Shown: positions 1 through 9,800 of the stretch, in pieces | How the letters are laid out: every line of letters begins with the position of its first letter | How positions within the stretch are numbered: the stretch's first letter is position 1 | Source of the DNA: Verrucomicrobiia bacterium | GTDB lineage: Bacteria > Verrucomicrobiota > Verrucomicrobiia > JABWAM01 | Direction: 5' to 3' | Length of the DNA stretch: 64,000 nucleotides | NCBI GenBank assembly: GCA_028687435.1 | Contig: JAQUAF010000014.1 | Location: 1-64,000 of the forward strand | The notes under the pieces: generated by a model | Databases searched by the model: none | Seen by the model: the letters and a program-made list of their open reading frames with translations, nothing else | Told to the model about the DNA's origin: nothing | Position numbers and translations under genes: made by a program

Positions 1-190
1 CAAAGGGAAAATAAAACCGCCCCTGAGATGTTCGGCAAGCCAGCGTAGCCCTAAATCTAAAATTTCCTGACCCTCTAGGCTAAAACCCACCCAAAAAACC
101 CGACGGAACTGCCATGCGCCCCGCGAAGGGTGTGAGTCAAGTTTCCCCTGGTGTTGATCGATGCAAATTTTACTTGTGCAGGAGATGCGA
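1..190 (-). CDS. Possible partial CDS running off the left edge
   Basis: On the minus strand a frame stays open from roughly position 190 to the window edge. Its last 40 codons read like protein, including the stretches WVGFSLEGQEILDLGLRWL and AEHLRGGFIFPL. I see no ATG start or clear ribosome binding site and do not recognise a family. The upstream part runs into repeat sequence. It could be the start of a gene continuing beyond the window, or a chance open frame. Confidence is low. Confidence 0.15.
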
Positions 191-198
191 AAGACAGA

Positions 199-388
199 GG
201 AGGATTGAGGCCCGGCGCGGGCGGTGTTTTTTTGCCACGGAAGCCCCACGGACATCCCCTGACCCTGCCCATTCGACTTCGCTCATGGCAAGCCTCCTCC
301 CTCCTGCCCTTGCATTGCATGGACTGCCAATGGACGGTGAGCGGTTTATTGGCATGCGATGAATGGAGTCATGCCGATCAACCGCTCT
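199..388. repeat. Interspersed repeat R1, copy A (right end missing)
   Basis: This copy shares long near-identical stretches with 2277-2530 and 3340-3564. It has the G/C-rich lead with GCCACGGAAGCCCCACGGAC, the middle part GGAGTCATGCCGATCAACCG and a hairpin (arms 339-356 and 370-387, imperfect here). The right terminal inverted repeat seen in the other copies is absent, so this copy is truncated. No coding function is evident. It fills most of the gap between the window edge and the nuclease gene at 422. Confidence 0.8.
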
Positions 389-421
389 CGTGTGGCGTTG
401 GGAGTTGTCCCCACTCTGCTC

Positions 422-862
422 TTAAAACCGAAGCTGCACCAGATTTTCCAAGCTCATGCCCTCGGAATGCGGTATGTATTTGCCGCCCTCCCAAACCAGG
501 GTTGTGGGGATATGTTTGTTAAGATAGCGAAGTTGAATATCATATTTTGATTTGGAAATCACATCGTAAAGCGCTTGCTCGTCACTGGGTTGTTTGCCAA
601 TCAAAAAATGAAAGCGCGTCAGAGCATGAGTGCGTTCCCACGCGCGGCAATAGCGTAAAATCTGACGGACATGAGGCACGGTGAGAGGGACTTTTTTTAT
701 CTCCACAATGCAAAAACGTTTTTCAATGCGAAAAATGAGATCGAGACGGCTGGCCCCCTTTGTTTGTTGACTGAGAACCGCCCGCTGATCCAACCGTTCA
801 TCGATCAACCCCGGGTACGTTTTAAGAACCATCTCAAGATCTCGCTCCAAGGACATTGGCAT
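422..862 (-). CDS. PD-(D/E)XK nuclease-like protein
   Basis: This 146-aa protein carries a compact nuclease core: Asp41 in LDLIF, Glu54 and Lys56 in IVEIKK, then Gln67 in the following helix (VRQILRYCRAW). That arrangement matches the PD-(D/E)XK fold with the RecB-style QxxxY helix. The start codon follows the preceding 123-aa gene by 3 bases, and that gene overlaps the ParA-like gene, so the three are probably one minus-strand operon. The nuclease call is from motifs; the substrate is unknown. It could be a DNA-end nuclease, or a defence or partition accessory protein. Confidence in the fold is moderate. Confidence 0.6.
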   Translation of the reverse strand: MPMSLERDLEMVLKTYPGLIDERLDQRAVLSQQTKGASRLDLIFRIEKRFCIVEIKKVPLTVPHVRQILRYCRAWERTHALTRFHFLIGKQPSDEQALYDVISKSKYDIQLRYLNKHIPTTLVWEGGKYIPHSEGMSLENLVQLRF

Positions 863-865
863 CCT

Positions 866-1237
866 TTACAGGGTGTTTGGCTTGATTTTGTTCCTTTTCT
901 TAATGATATCACCCGCCATTTTCTTGATCGGTTTTGGAATTATTTTCCCTTTGCTTTTGCTTGTGGTTTTGATTTTCAAAGCCTCGCAAATTCGCGATAA
1001 ATCTGTCTCCGACATGGCATCCAGGAATTTTTTGGCTTCCTCGCTTGAAGCTTGCACAATGCGGCTGAAAAGCGAAAAAGCCTCTTTGTGTTGAGAAAGG
1101 TGTTCAAGCTCCTTCGTCAAAGATGTCTGATGCTTGTTCAGCGCCGAAAGCAGTGTTGCAGGCGGTTTCACGTCATAGAGTTCCGGATGGGCGTCCAGAA
1201 GCCGGATTATTTCAGCGAGCTTTTCTCTTAGGTTCAT
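866..1237 (-). CDS. Small helical basic protein, partner of ParA-like gene
   Basis: This 123-aa protein is predicted all-helical and has a lysine-rich C-terminus (repeated KSKGK, PKPIKK, IIKKRNK), as expected for nucleic-acid binding. I recognise no named domain. Its start lies inside the end of the ParA-like gene (26-bp overlap) and it ends 3 bp before the nuclease gene, so translation is probably coupled. Its position after a ParA ATPase is where a small ParB-like or adaptor protein is often found, but no ParB motif is visible, so that role is only an inference. Confidence 0.6.
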   Translation of the reverse strand: MNLREKLAEIIRLLDAHPELYDVKPPATLLSALNKHQTSLTKELEHLSQHKEAFSLFSRIVQASSEEAKKFLDAMSETDLSRICEALKIKTTSKSKGKIIPKPIKKMAGDIIKKRNKIKPNTL

Positions 1238-2147
1238 TGATTCGCGCCTTGGTTTTGAGTGGAGTGCTGTGAATGTAACGGGTAAGCCTGAGAAAATCTT
1301 CCAGCATCTCGGGGTTGGTTTTTGGCTCCAGCACCAAAGGATGGCTGGTAGTCTGAATTCTTACCATGGCAATGCCATCCCGAATCTGCACGGGAAGAAT
1401 GTCGGCGTCATCAGACACCACTGGATGATCGCGCAAACCGTGAATTCGGGTTCGCATAAGGTCGATGGCTTCCCGGTTGTTTGCCTTGGTGTTTACACCG
1501 TTAAGTATCAATCCGCGGATTTCCGAGCGGCGATGTCTGGGTATTAAACGGCACCCTGCTTCGCTTTCTTTTTCAAACCGCGTGATTTTTTCATCCAAAA
1601 GGCGCAAGCCCACATTGCTAAGCAAATCGGGATTCGCTGGAACAAAGATTTCTTCCGCGGTAAAAACCGCGCATTTGCTTGTCCGTCCAAGGCTGGGAGG
1701 GCAGTCGAAGATGATATAGTCGTACCTTGCAAACATGGGCTCCATTTCATGATAAAACCGGATGAAATACGGTTCATGTCTGGTGTTAGCAAAATCATGA
1801 TCATGATCCACGCTCATCAGATCGTAGATGGCCGGAATCATGTCCAATGTTGGAAGAAGCTTCAAGCGGTTCTCATCCTCGATTACTCCGTCATGAATGG
1901 CATCAAGGAGATGGTGTCCATCATCGTTGAATGCCGCCATGATCGTGCGATGGGGCATTCCGTCCAAAACGCTCCAACGGGGCAATCCCATCAACCAAAT
2001 TGATGCATTGGATTGCGGATCCAAATCAACCAGCAACACCCTCAATTTTTGATCGTGGACAAGACAAGCGGCCACATTGACGGCTACCGAGGTTTTTCCG
2101 ACCCCGCCTTTGCAATTAAGAAAGGCAATGCGGCGAGCGGTTTTCAC
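1212..2147 (-). CDS. ParA/Soj-family partition-type ATPase
   Basis: This 311-aa protein begins MKTARRIAFLNCKGGVGKT. It has the deviant Walker A box (KGGVGKTS) with the signature lysine of ParA/MinD ATPases, followed by VLLVDLDPQSNAS (Walker A' region) and IIFDCPPSL (Walker B). ParA proteins bind ATP, dimerise on DNA and position plasmids, chromosomes or protein complexes. The first of three overlapping or adjacent minus-strand genes, it is followed by a small basic protein and a nuclease rather than a recognisable ParB. This may be a plasmid- or island-type partition gene, or part of a defence cassette. The ATG start fits the conserved N-terminus. The 117 bp upstream (2148-2264) is AT-richer and probably holds the promoter. 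Confidence 0.85.
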   Translation of the reverse strand: MKTARRIAFLNCKGGVGKTSVAVNVAACLVHDQKLRVLLVDLDPQSNASIWLMGLPRWSVLDGMPHRTIMAAFNDDGHHLLDAIHDGVIEDENRLKLLPTLDMIPAIYDLMSVDHDHDFANTRHEPYFIRFYHEMEPMFARYDYIIFDCPPSLGRTSKCAVFTAEEIFVPANPDLLSNVGLRLLDEKITRFEKESEAGCRLIPRHRRSEIRGLILNGVNTKANNREAIDLMRTRIHGLRDHPVVSDDADILPVQIRDGIAMVRIQTTSHPLVLEPKTNPEMLEDFLRLTRYIHSTPLKTKARINEPKRKAR

Positions 2148-2276
2148 CTATACAGAAAAAGCTTAAAAAATCCTGAAATGCAACTTGTTTTTTATGTTTT
2201 ACACCTCAATGAAGAAATATTTGCATCATGTCCGATGATGATGAAGCACACCCAATAGGGGTTGCTATGAAGCCGA

Positions 2277-2530
2277 CTGTTTTTTTGCCACGGAAGCCCC
2301 ACGGACATCCCCTGACCCTGCCCATTCGACTTCGCTCATGGCAAGCCGCCTTCCCTCCTGCCCGTGCATTGCATGGACTGTCAATGGGCGGGTGAGCGGT
2401 TGATCGGCATGGCGTTGAATGGAGTCATGCCGATCAACCGCTCTCGTGCGATGAGGATTGATTGAGGGAAGGAGGGTGTGGGGTCCAGGGTCTGAGGATA
2501 GGTCCGTGGGGAAATCCGTGGCGAAAAAGT
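2277..2530. repeat. Interspersed repeat R1, copy B (MITE-like, full length)
   Basis: The element is about 254 bp. It starts with T-run/GCCACGGAAGCCCCACGGAC and ends with the inverted counterpart GGTCCGTGGGG...CCGTGG/A-run (2511-2530), giving terminal inverted repeats of about 25 bp. Internally it has a perfect hairpin with 18-nt arms at 2394-2411 and 2426-2443 and a 14-nt loop. It matches copies at 199-388 and 3340-3564. No gene lies within it. The size, inverted ends and lack of coding capacity fit a miniature inverted-repeat element or a large REP-type repeat. Confidence 0.8.
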
Positions 2531-2612
2531 CGGCCATTTTTGTGTTTTGGTAATGGCTTGGGATTGGTGGCAAAAAAATGGCTGCGAGATTTGGTTTCGG
2601 CGGGAACTTGTT

Positions 2613-3252
2613 CTAAAGGACGACGCGGCGTGTTTCGAGTTTGGCGGGGCCAAAGTTGGCGATGATTCCCACGCGCAGTTGAGTTGCGCGCAGGTAATTC
2701 AATGTTTGGGCAACATGGGCGGGATGGATTTCCCTGGCGCTTTTGACTTCAATGATGATTTGGTTGGAAACGATCAAATCGGCAATGAAATCTCCAGAGG
2801 CTCTTGCAAAACTACGATGCTTGGCGTTGCAGCGGATTTTTTTCGCTGGGAAGGCGTGGAGCTTGGGCAATCCCTGCAACGGGCTTGCCCAAGCGACACA
2901 ACGCCGCCAGCGAAAATAAAGACGCGCAACCCTTTGGGCGACAACCGCTTTAGCCAACTCCAGCGTTGACTCGGCAGTCAAAGCCCGCTTTGGGGATTTT
3001 CCTGCCTCATCGCCTTGGATTTGGCCAAAGCGGTTTATCGTGCCAAGCATCGTAGTTTTGCAAGAGCCTCTCCGTTTCCCGGCCTCGGTAATGCACTTTG
3101 ATGGGGGATTGGGTTTCAACGGAAAGGCCGGCTTCCTGAAGTTCGATTTGGAGGGCGTTTTCGTAGATTTTTTCCAGGAAACCATAGCCGAGGTTGCGCC
3201 AAACGGTTCGTGCCGCGCCATTGATCAGGTAGGTTTGGGGTTCAAATAGCAT
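2613..3252 (-). pseudogene. GxxExxY-family protein gene interrupted by a 276-bp element
   Basis: The N-terminal part (start 3252) reads MLFEPQTYLINGAARTVWRN then LGYGFLEKIYENAL, which holds the GxxExxY motif naming this family. The C-terminal part reads GDFIADLIVSNQIIIEVKSA, with the family's PD-(D/E)XK-like D...ExK core, and ends near 2613. Between these parts lies the R2 element (2796-3071), which introduces stops and shifts the frame. Intact members are about 120-130 aa and of unproven function (nuclease-like fold). With the element removed, GRET would join GDFIADL as in family members. The gene is therefore almost certainly inactive. Confidence 0.8.
2796..3071. mobile_element. R2: 276-bp element with 30-bp perfect terminal inverted repeats
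   Basis: Positions 2796-2825 (AGAGGCTCTTGCAAAACTAC...) are the exact reverse complement of 3042-3071. The interior has no gene of its own but includes a hairpin around 2869-2895 (CTTGGGCAA / TTGCCCAAG). The element splits the GxxExxY gene, which fixes its borders to within a few bases. A clean target duplication is not evident; at most 1-3 bp (G or GGA) are shared. Twenty-four bases of the same terminus recur at 60552-60575. This fits a non-autonomous MITE mobilised by a transposase not present in the window. Confidence 0.8.
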
Positions 3253-3339
3253 ATGGGGTGGGGTTGAGTTTTTGGTGGTTCAAGTGTCCAATGGGATGTT
3301 TGCACGGGCGGACAAGGAAGAATCTGCGAAAATCGAGAG

Positions 3340-3564
3340 AGGATTGAGGCTCGGCGCGGGAGGTGTTTTTTTGCCACGGAGGCCCCACGGACATCCCCTG
3401 ACCCTGTGTCCCGCCTGCCCTCCTGCCCGTGCATTGTATGGACTGTCAATGGGCGGGTGAGCGGTTGATCGGCATGGCGTTGAATGGAGTCATGCCGATC
3501 AACCGCTCTCGTGCGATGAGGATCGATTGAGGGTAGGTCCGTGGGGATTCCGTGGAAAAAAGTC
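3340..3564. repeat. Interspersed repeat R1, copy C (full length)
   Basis: This third copy of R1 lies 287 bp upstream of the megasynthase start. It keeps both inverted ends (about 3365-3392 and 3537-3564) and a perfect 18-nt hairpin (3459-3476 with 3491-3508). It lacks the short ATTCGACTTCGCTCATGGC segment found in copies A and B, so it is a slightly different subtype. Any transcript entering the PKS gene from upstream would carry this hairpin. A regulatory role is possible but nothing in the sequence proves it. Confidence 0.8.
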
Positions 3565-3850
3565 TTAGGTTGACGCGAATGCGCTTTTGCGGGAATGACG
3601 GTGAGGGGGGAATGATGAAGGGAGGGGATGGCGGTGCAGGAGCCCCGCCCTCCTTTTATTGAGGAGTAGGCAGGGGGGTGATGGGGTGTTTCTGGGGTGG
3701 AATTCGGCCTTGTTCCTGATGGGGTTTTCGCTAGGGTTTTGGGATGGTGTTGATTGATCGAAACCTTGCGATTTTTTTGTGCTGGGGGCGAAGTGTAGAT
3801 TTTTGCGAAAGTCTTTGGTGGCGTGATGGTTTGATGGATGGGGGGGTGGG
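3565..3850 (+). promoter_or_regulatory. Leader region of the megasynthase gene, with an R5 repeat
   Basis: This is the gap between repeat R1 copy C and the first PKS start codon. It holds one R5 repeat (about 3628-3672, GGTGCAGGAGCCCCGCCCTC type) and then a T/G-rich stretch with TTGATTGATCG near 3750. The start at 3851 is preceded by a run of G (GGGGGGGTGGG), which can serve as a Shine-Dalgarno sequence. I cannot place a confident -35/-10 pair. No other gene is seen here. Confidence 0.35.
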
Positions 3851-6800
3851 ATGAGCGAGGGGGGGTATCTGCCTGTTTTGCGGGGCAAGTTGGGGGAGCT
3901 TCTGTTCGTGCCTTTGTCGGCGGATCAGGATGAGGACGGTTTTGTGCAGCTGGGGGTGGATTCGGTGGTGGCTACGGAATTGATCGATTTCATCCGGCGG
4001 GAACTGGTTCCGGAAATGAGCGTCTCGGCAATGTTCGATTATCCTTGTCTGGCGGCTTTGGCAGGGCATCTGGAAAAATTGAAGCCGTGCGAGAAGGTTG
4101 GGGTTCGTCCCTCGACAAGCTCGGGACAGGCCCCTTCGACAGGCTCAGGACAGGTCCCCTCGGCAAGCTCGGAACCTGCCTCCGCGGCAAGCTCGGGACA
4201 GGTCCCTTCGACAGGCTCAGGACAAGTTTTCTCGACAGGCTCGAAAACTGCGGCTTTTGAGCTGATTGCGGTGGTGGGGATGGCGGGGCGGTTTCCGGGG
4301 GCTGAAAATGTGGGGGAATTGTGGGAGCGGTTGGCGTCGGGATTTTGCGCGGTTTCGAGGGCGCCTTCCAATCGGGGGCGTTATTGGGACACGGCGGGGA
4401 TTGCGGAGCGGGCGGGGCCGGCAAAACCTGTGGGCGGTTTTTTGGGGGATGTGGAGGGGTTTGATCCGGTGTTCTTTGGGATTGCGCCGCGAGAGGCGGC
4501 GATGATGGATCCGCAGCAGCGGTTGTTTTTGGAGGCGGCCTGGCAGGCGGTGGAGGACGCGGGGTATGCGGCGGAAGCCCTGAATCTGAAGCGGTGCGGG
4601 GTGTATGCGGGGGTGATGAGCACGGATTACCAGGATTTGCTGACGCACGCGAACGCTTCAACGCCGGATGTTTATGAGTTGATGGGCAGCGCGAGTTCGA
4701 TCCTGGCGGCGCGGACGGCTTATCATTTGAATTTGCGCGGGCCGGCGATTGCGGTGGACACGGCGTGTTCATCGTCATTGGTGGCGATTCATCTGGCGTG
4801 CCGGGCGTTGCAAAAAGGGGAACTGGATTGGGCGCTGGCAGGCGGGGTGACGCTTTACCTGACGCAAAAGCGGTACAACCTGATGGAGCAGGCGGGGATG
4901 TTGTCCAAGAGCGGGGTGTGCCGTCCTTTTGACGAGGCGGCGGACGGGATGGTTCCGGGGGAGGCCGTTGGGGTGGTTTTGTTGAAGCGGTTGACGGACG
5001 CGGTGGCAGATGGTGACGCGATTTACGGGGTGATTCGTTCCTCGGGGATGAATCAGGCGGGACGGACGAGCGGGATCACCACGCCGAGCATGTTGTCGCA
5101 GTTGGATCTTTTGCGGGAGGTGTATCGGGAAGCGGAGATTGATCCGGCGACATTGCGGTATGTGGAGGCGCACGGCACGGGGACGAGTCTGGGCGATCCG
5201 ATTGAGATCGAGGCGTTGACCAAGGCGTTTGGCGCGACAGGGCGGGCGGGGCAATTTTGCCGGTTGGGATCGTTGAAGGCGAATCTGGGCCACACCTCGG
5301 GCGCGGCGGGCGTGGCGGGGTTGATCAAGGTGTTGCTGTGCCTGAAGCATCGCGCGATTCCGCCGCAGATTCATTTTCAGACGCCGAACCGTCACATGGA
5401 CTACGACAAGAGTCCGTTCCGCGTGAACACGCAATTGGAGCCGTGGGAAAACGAGGACGGCCAGCCCCGCCGGGCGGGAGTGAGTTCGCTGGGGTTCAGC
5501 GGGGTGAACGCTCATTTGGTGGTGGAAGAAGCTCCGGTTGCGGAGGCGCGTGGGAACGAGGCGGATGGTTCGGGAAAATATTGGATCACGCTTTCGGCCA
5601 GGACGGGCGCGGCGTTGGCGGTCAGGGCGCGGGAGTTGCTGGGATGGATGGAGAGGGAGAAAAATTTTTCGATGTTGGATTTGAGTTTTACGCTGAACGC
5701 GGGACGGACGCCGTTCGAGGAGCGTCTGGCTTTTGCGGCGGCGGATGCCGGGGAAGCGGCGGATGGGTTGCGGAAATTTTTGGAAGGGAAAAGCGGGGGA
5801 AATCTTTTGAGGGGACGTGCGGCGGAGGGAGCGGGGGAAGCGGGAGGGGATGGGGAAAAGGATTTTGAGAAGATCGGGCCCGCATGGGTGGCGGGGGGCA
5901 AGGTGGATTGGAGCGGATTTTATCGAGAGCATCGGGCGCGGAGGATTCATTTGCCGGGGTATCCTTTTGAGCATGAGCCGTATTGGTATGATTTGTTGAG
6001 GAAAGGGGGACGGCGGCAAGAAACACCAGCACCCCAAGCGGGGCGGATCAAACTCAGGGCATTGGATGAGGTTGCTAAAGGGGAAGCGGTTGAGGGGAAT
6101 GCGGATGACGGAAGGGTAACCCTTTTGCCTCCGGTCGTCCCTCCTTCGTCTGGAGACTACGGCGGGGCAGGCCTGGAGGCCGACCCTCCATCAATTGAGG
6201 AGGGTAATAAATGGAGGGCGGGGCTCCAGCACCGCTTGCAGGGTGCTCCGGAAATTGGCGGGATGGTGGAGCATGTGAAAGCTTTGGTGGCGGAGTTGTT
6301 GTGTTTGGATGAGGGGCGGGTGAGCGAGACGAAGAAGTTTGTGGATTTGGGGTTGGATTCGATTTTGGCGGTGGAGTTGGCCAAGAGGATTGCCACCCGG
6401 TTTTCGATCAGTTTGCCGGCGGCGCGGCTTTACGATTATCCGACGGTCCGGCAGTTGGCGGAATTTGTGGGGCGGAGGATGGCGGAGGGGACGGGGGCGG
6501 CGAAGGATTCGGCTTCGGTGTTTTTTCCGACGCATCTCGAGGAGCAGAGATTGCTTCGTCGTTCGCCTCCGCCTTCGTCTGACTCCGGCGAAATAGAGGG
6601 GCGAACTTCTCGCAATGACATTGAGAGGGGCGGAGGGGGGGATCTGGAAAATTTATTGTGTAGGGTGAGGGGGCTGGCGGCGGGGGCGCTTTATTTGGAC
6701 GAGGAGAAGCTGGATTTGGACAAAAAATTTGCGGATCTGGGGTTTGATTCGATTCTGGCGGTGGAACTGGCGAAGAAGATTTCCGCGGAGTTCAAAATCA

Positions 6801-9800
6801 ATTTTTCGGCGGCTTTGCTTTACGAGCATCCGACGACGCGGCTATTGGCGGAGCATTTGGGGAAGATTCTTGCGGGTCAGGTGGCGGTAAAGGATTCGGC
6901 TTCGGTATTTTTTCCGACGCATTTGTTGAAGGAGACTCAAATTGAGGCGCAGAGATTGCTTCGTCATTCGCCTCCGCCTTCGTCTGACTCCGGCGAAATA
7001 GAGGGGCGAATTCCTCGCAATGACATCGAGGGGGGGGGATTGCAGCGGGTGTTGATGACGCGGCCGGGGGAGGTTGCGGATTTGAGGTTGGACGGCGGCG
7101 GGTGCGGGAGTCCGGCGGCGCATGAGGTTCAAATATCGGTGGCGGCCGCGTCGGTGATGATGGCGGACATGCTTTGTTTGCGCGGATTGTATCCCACGAT
7201 GCCGCCGTATCCGTTTACTCCGGGTTTTGAGGTGGCGGGGGTGGTGACGCAGGCGGGGGAACGCGCGGCGGGGTTTCGCGTTGGGGACCGGGTGTATGGA
7301 TTGACGGGCGCGAATCTGGGCGGTCATGCGGCGGCGGTGAATGTGGATGCGCGGTTGATCGATCATTTGCCGGGGCGGGTGGGGTTTGACGAGGCGGCGG
7401 GGTTGCCGGTGGCGTTTTTGACGGCTTATCATTCCCTGTTCGAGGTGGGGAAACTGGCGGCGGGCGAGAGTTTGCTGATTCATTCCGCGGCGAGCAGCAC
7501 GGGGTTGATGGCGATTCAACTGGCCCGGCGGGCGGGGGTGGAGGTGTTGGCCACGGCGGGGGCGGACGAGCGGGTGGAGTATTTGCGGAGCTTGGGGGTG
7601 GAGAAGGTTTGGAATTATCATGACGCGGGTGTGATGGAAAAGATCCGGGCGTCGTTGCCGGGCGGGAAGGTGAACGCGATTTTGAATTTGTTGACCGGGC
7701 CGGTGCGCGATGCGTCGATGTCCTTGCTGGCGCCGGGGGGAAGATTTCTGGATATTGCGGTGGGCGGGTTGAAGGCGTCGGCGCCGGCGGATTTGTCGTG
7801 TCTGGTGGACAACCAGGGGTATTTCGGGATTGATTGCCGCCGGTTGAGCCAGCGTCAGCCGGAGAAGGCGGGTGAATGTTTGCGCCGGTTGTCGGCGTGG
7901 CTGGAGAAGGGGGAAATCCGGCCGTTGCCGGTGAGCCGGAAGTTTGCGCTGGCGGAGGCGCGGGAGGCGTACAGGTTTTTGGAGGAGCGGAAGGGGATTG
8001 GGCGGATTGTGTTGGTGATGGCAGGGGAGAGGAATGGGACGGAGAGGATGGATGAGGGGAGGAGGCGCGAGGAGACCGGGATTTTGGTGGCGGTGCAGGA
8101 GCCCCGCCCTCCATTCGAACCGATTGCCTCCTCGACAGGCTCGGGACAATTCCCTTCGACAGGTTCAGGACAGGTTTTCTCGACAGGCTCGAAACCTGCG
8201 GCTTTTGAGCCGATTGCGATTATTGGGATGGCGGGGAGGTTTCCGGGGGCGGGGGATGTGGAGACGTTCTGGGGGAATCTGGCGGAAGGGAAATCTTTTA
8301 TTTCAACGCCGCCGGAGGAACGACGGGGGGAGGGCGGATTTTTTGGCGATGAGGCGGCTGGGTTGAGGGGCGGATTTTTGGAGGGGATTGCCCGATTTGA
8401 CGCGGACTTTTTCAATATGGCGCGGGCGGAGGCTGAGCAGATTGATCCGCAGCAGAGGCTTTTTTTGCAGGAGGCATGGAAGGCGCTTGAGGACGCCGGT
8501 TATGCGCCGCGCGAGCTGGCGGGCCGGAGGTGCGGGGTGTTTGTGGGGATTTGCACGGCGGATTATTATTCCAGGATCGAGGCGCCTGACGCGCACAGTC
8601 TCACGGGAAATCTTGCGTCGGGTTTGGCGGGGCGGGTGGCGTATGTGCTGGATTGGACGGGCCCGTGTCTGGCGGTGGACACGGCGTGTTCGTCGTCGTT
8701 CTCGGCGTTGCATCTGGCCTGCGAGAGTTTGCGGCGGGGAGAGTGCGAGCTGGCGTTGATGGGTGGGGTTCATGTGGCGGCCACGCCAAAGGTGTTCATG
8801 GCCACGGGCCGGATGGGATTGTTGTCGCCGGGCGGATGCTGCCGGACGTTTGCGGCGGACGCGGACGGGTGGGTGATTGGCGAGGGGGTGGGGGCGGTGA
8901 TTTTGAAACGCCTGTCCGACGCGGTGCGGGACGGCGATTCCATTTACGCGGTGATTCGCGGGTGCGGGATCAACCAGGACGGCGCCAAGAACGGGTTCAC
9001 GGCGCCGAAGGCGTCCTCGCAGACGGCGTTGCAGCGGCGGGTGTACGAGGAGGCGGGGATCCGTCCGGACACGATCGATTATGTGGAAGCCCATGGCATG
9101 AGCACGGTTTTGGGCGACGAGATGGAGATGCTGGCGTTGCGGGAGAGTTTTTCCGGATGGACGCGGAGGAAGGGATTTTGCGCGGTGGGATCGATCAAGC
9201 CCAACATTGGCCATCCGATTGCTGCGGCGGGGGTGGCGTGTTTGATCAAGGTGGCGCTGGCGCTCAAGCATCGCCGGTTGCCGCCGCTGGCGAAGATCGG
9301 GAAGGTGAACGAGGCGCTTGGGTTGGAGGACAGTCCGTTTTATTTGAACACGGCCCTGGGCGAGTGGAAGCGGACGGAAGATCATCCCCGCCGGGCGGCC
9401 ATCAACGGCCTTGGCGCCACGGGAACGAACTGCCATTTGATTCTCGAGGAGGCGCCGGTTGCGGAGGAGCGGGCTGATGTTGACGCGCCGGTGGTGCTGG
9501 TTTTTTCAGCGCGGGATGGAGAGCGGTTGCGCGAACTGGCCGCGGAGTGGGTGGCTTTTTTGGAGCGGCTCCCAAGTCTGGCGGATGCGGCTTTTACGTT
9601 GCAAGTGGGACGCCAGCCGATGGTTGAGCGCCTGGCGCTGGTGGTTTCCTCGGTTGAGGAGGCGAAGAAGGGGGTGGCGGCGTATTTGAGTGGGGCGGAT
9701 TTTCCGGGGATGCATCACCGCCGTTGCGAGAAGCCGGATGGGGCGGTGGAGTTGTTGGTGAGCGGGGTGGAAGGAAAACGGTTTTTGGAATCGGCGATGG

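Larger units (their letters stand above)
4253..8020 (+). other. Module 1: KS-ACP-ACP-ER
   Basis: The KS has all three catalytic residues (DTACSSS, EAHGTGT, NLGH). It is followed by the trans-AT flanking segment, two ACPs (about 6263-6480 and 6645-6870, both GLDSI/GFDSI) and a medium-chain-dehydrogenase-type enoyl reductase (7040-8020). There is no KR or DH in the module, so the ER has no substrate unless those steps are supplied in trans or the double bond is made earlier. The ER nucleotide loop reads SAASSTG where GGVG-type glycines are usual. The two ACPs are about half identical, but the linkers behind them are almost identical (KDSASVFFPTHL plus an R4 repeat). Confidence 0.85.

Noticed and set aside
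4103-4251. CRISPR array
   Set aside because: The tandem units are short (21-24 bp), have no unique spacers and are translated in frame in the PKS; no cas gene is present.
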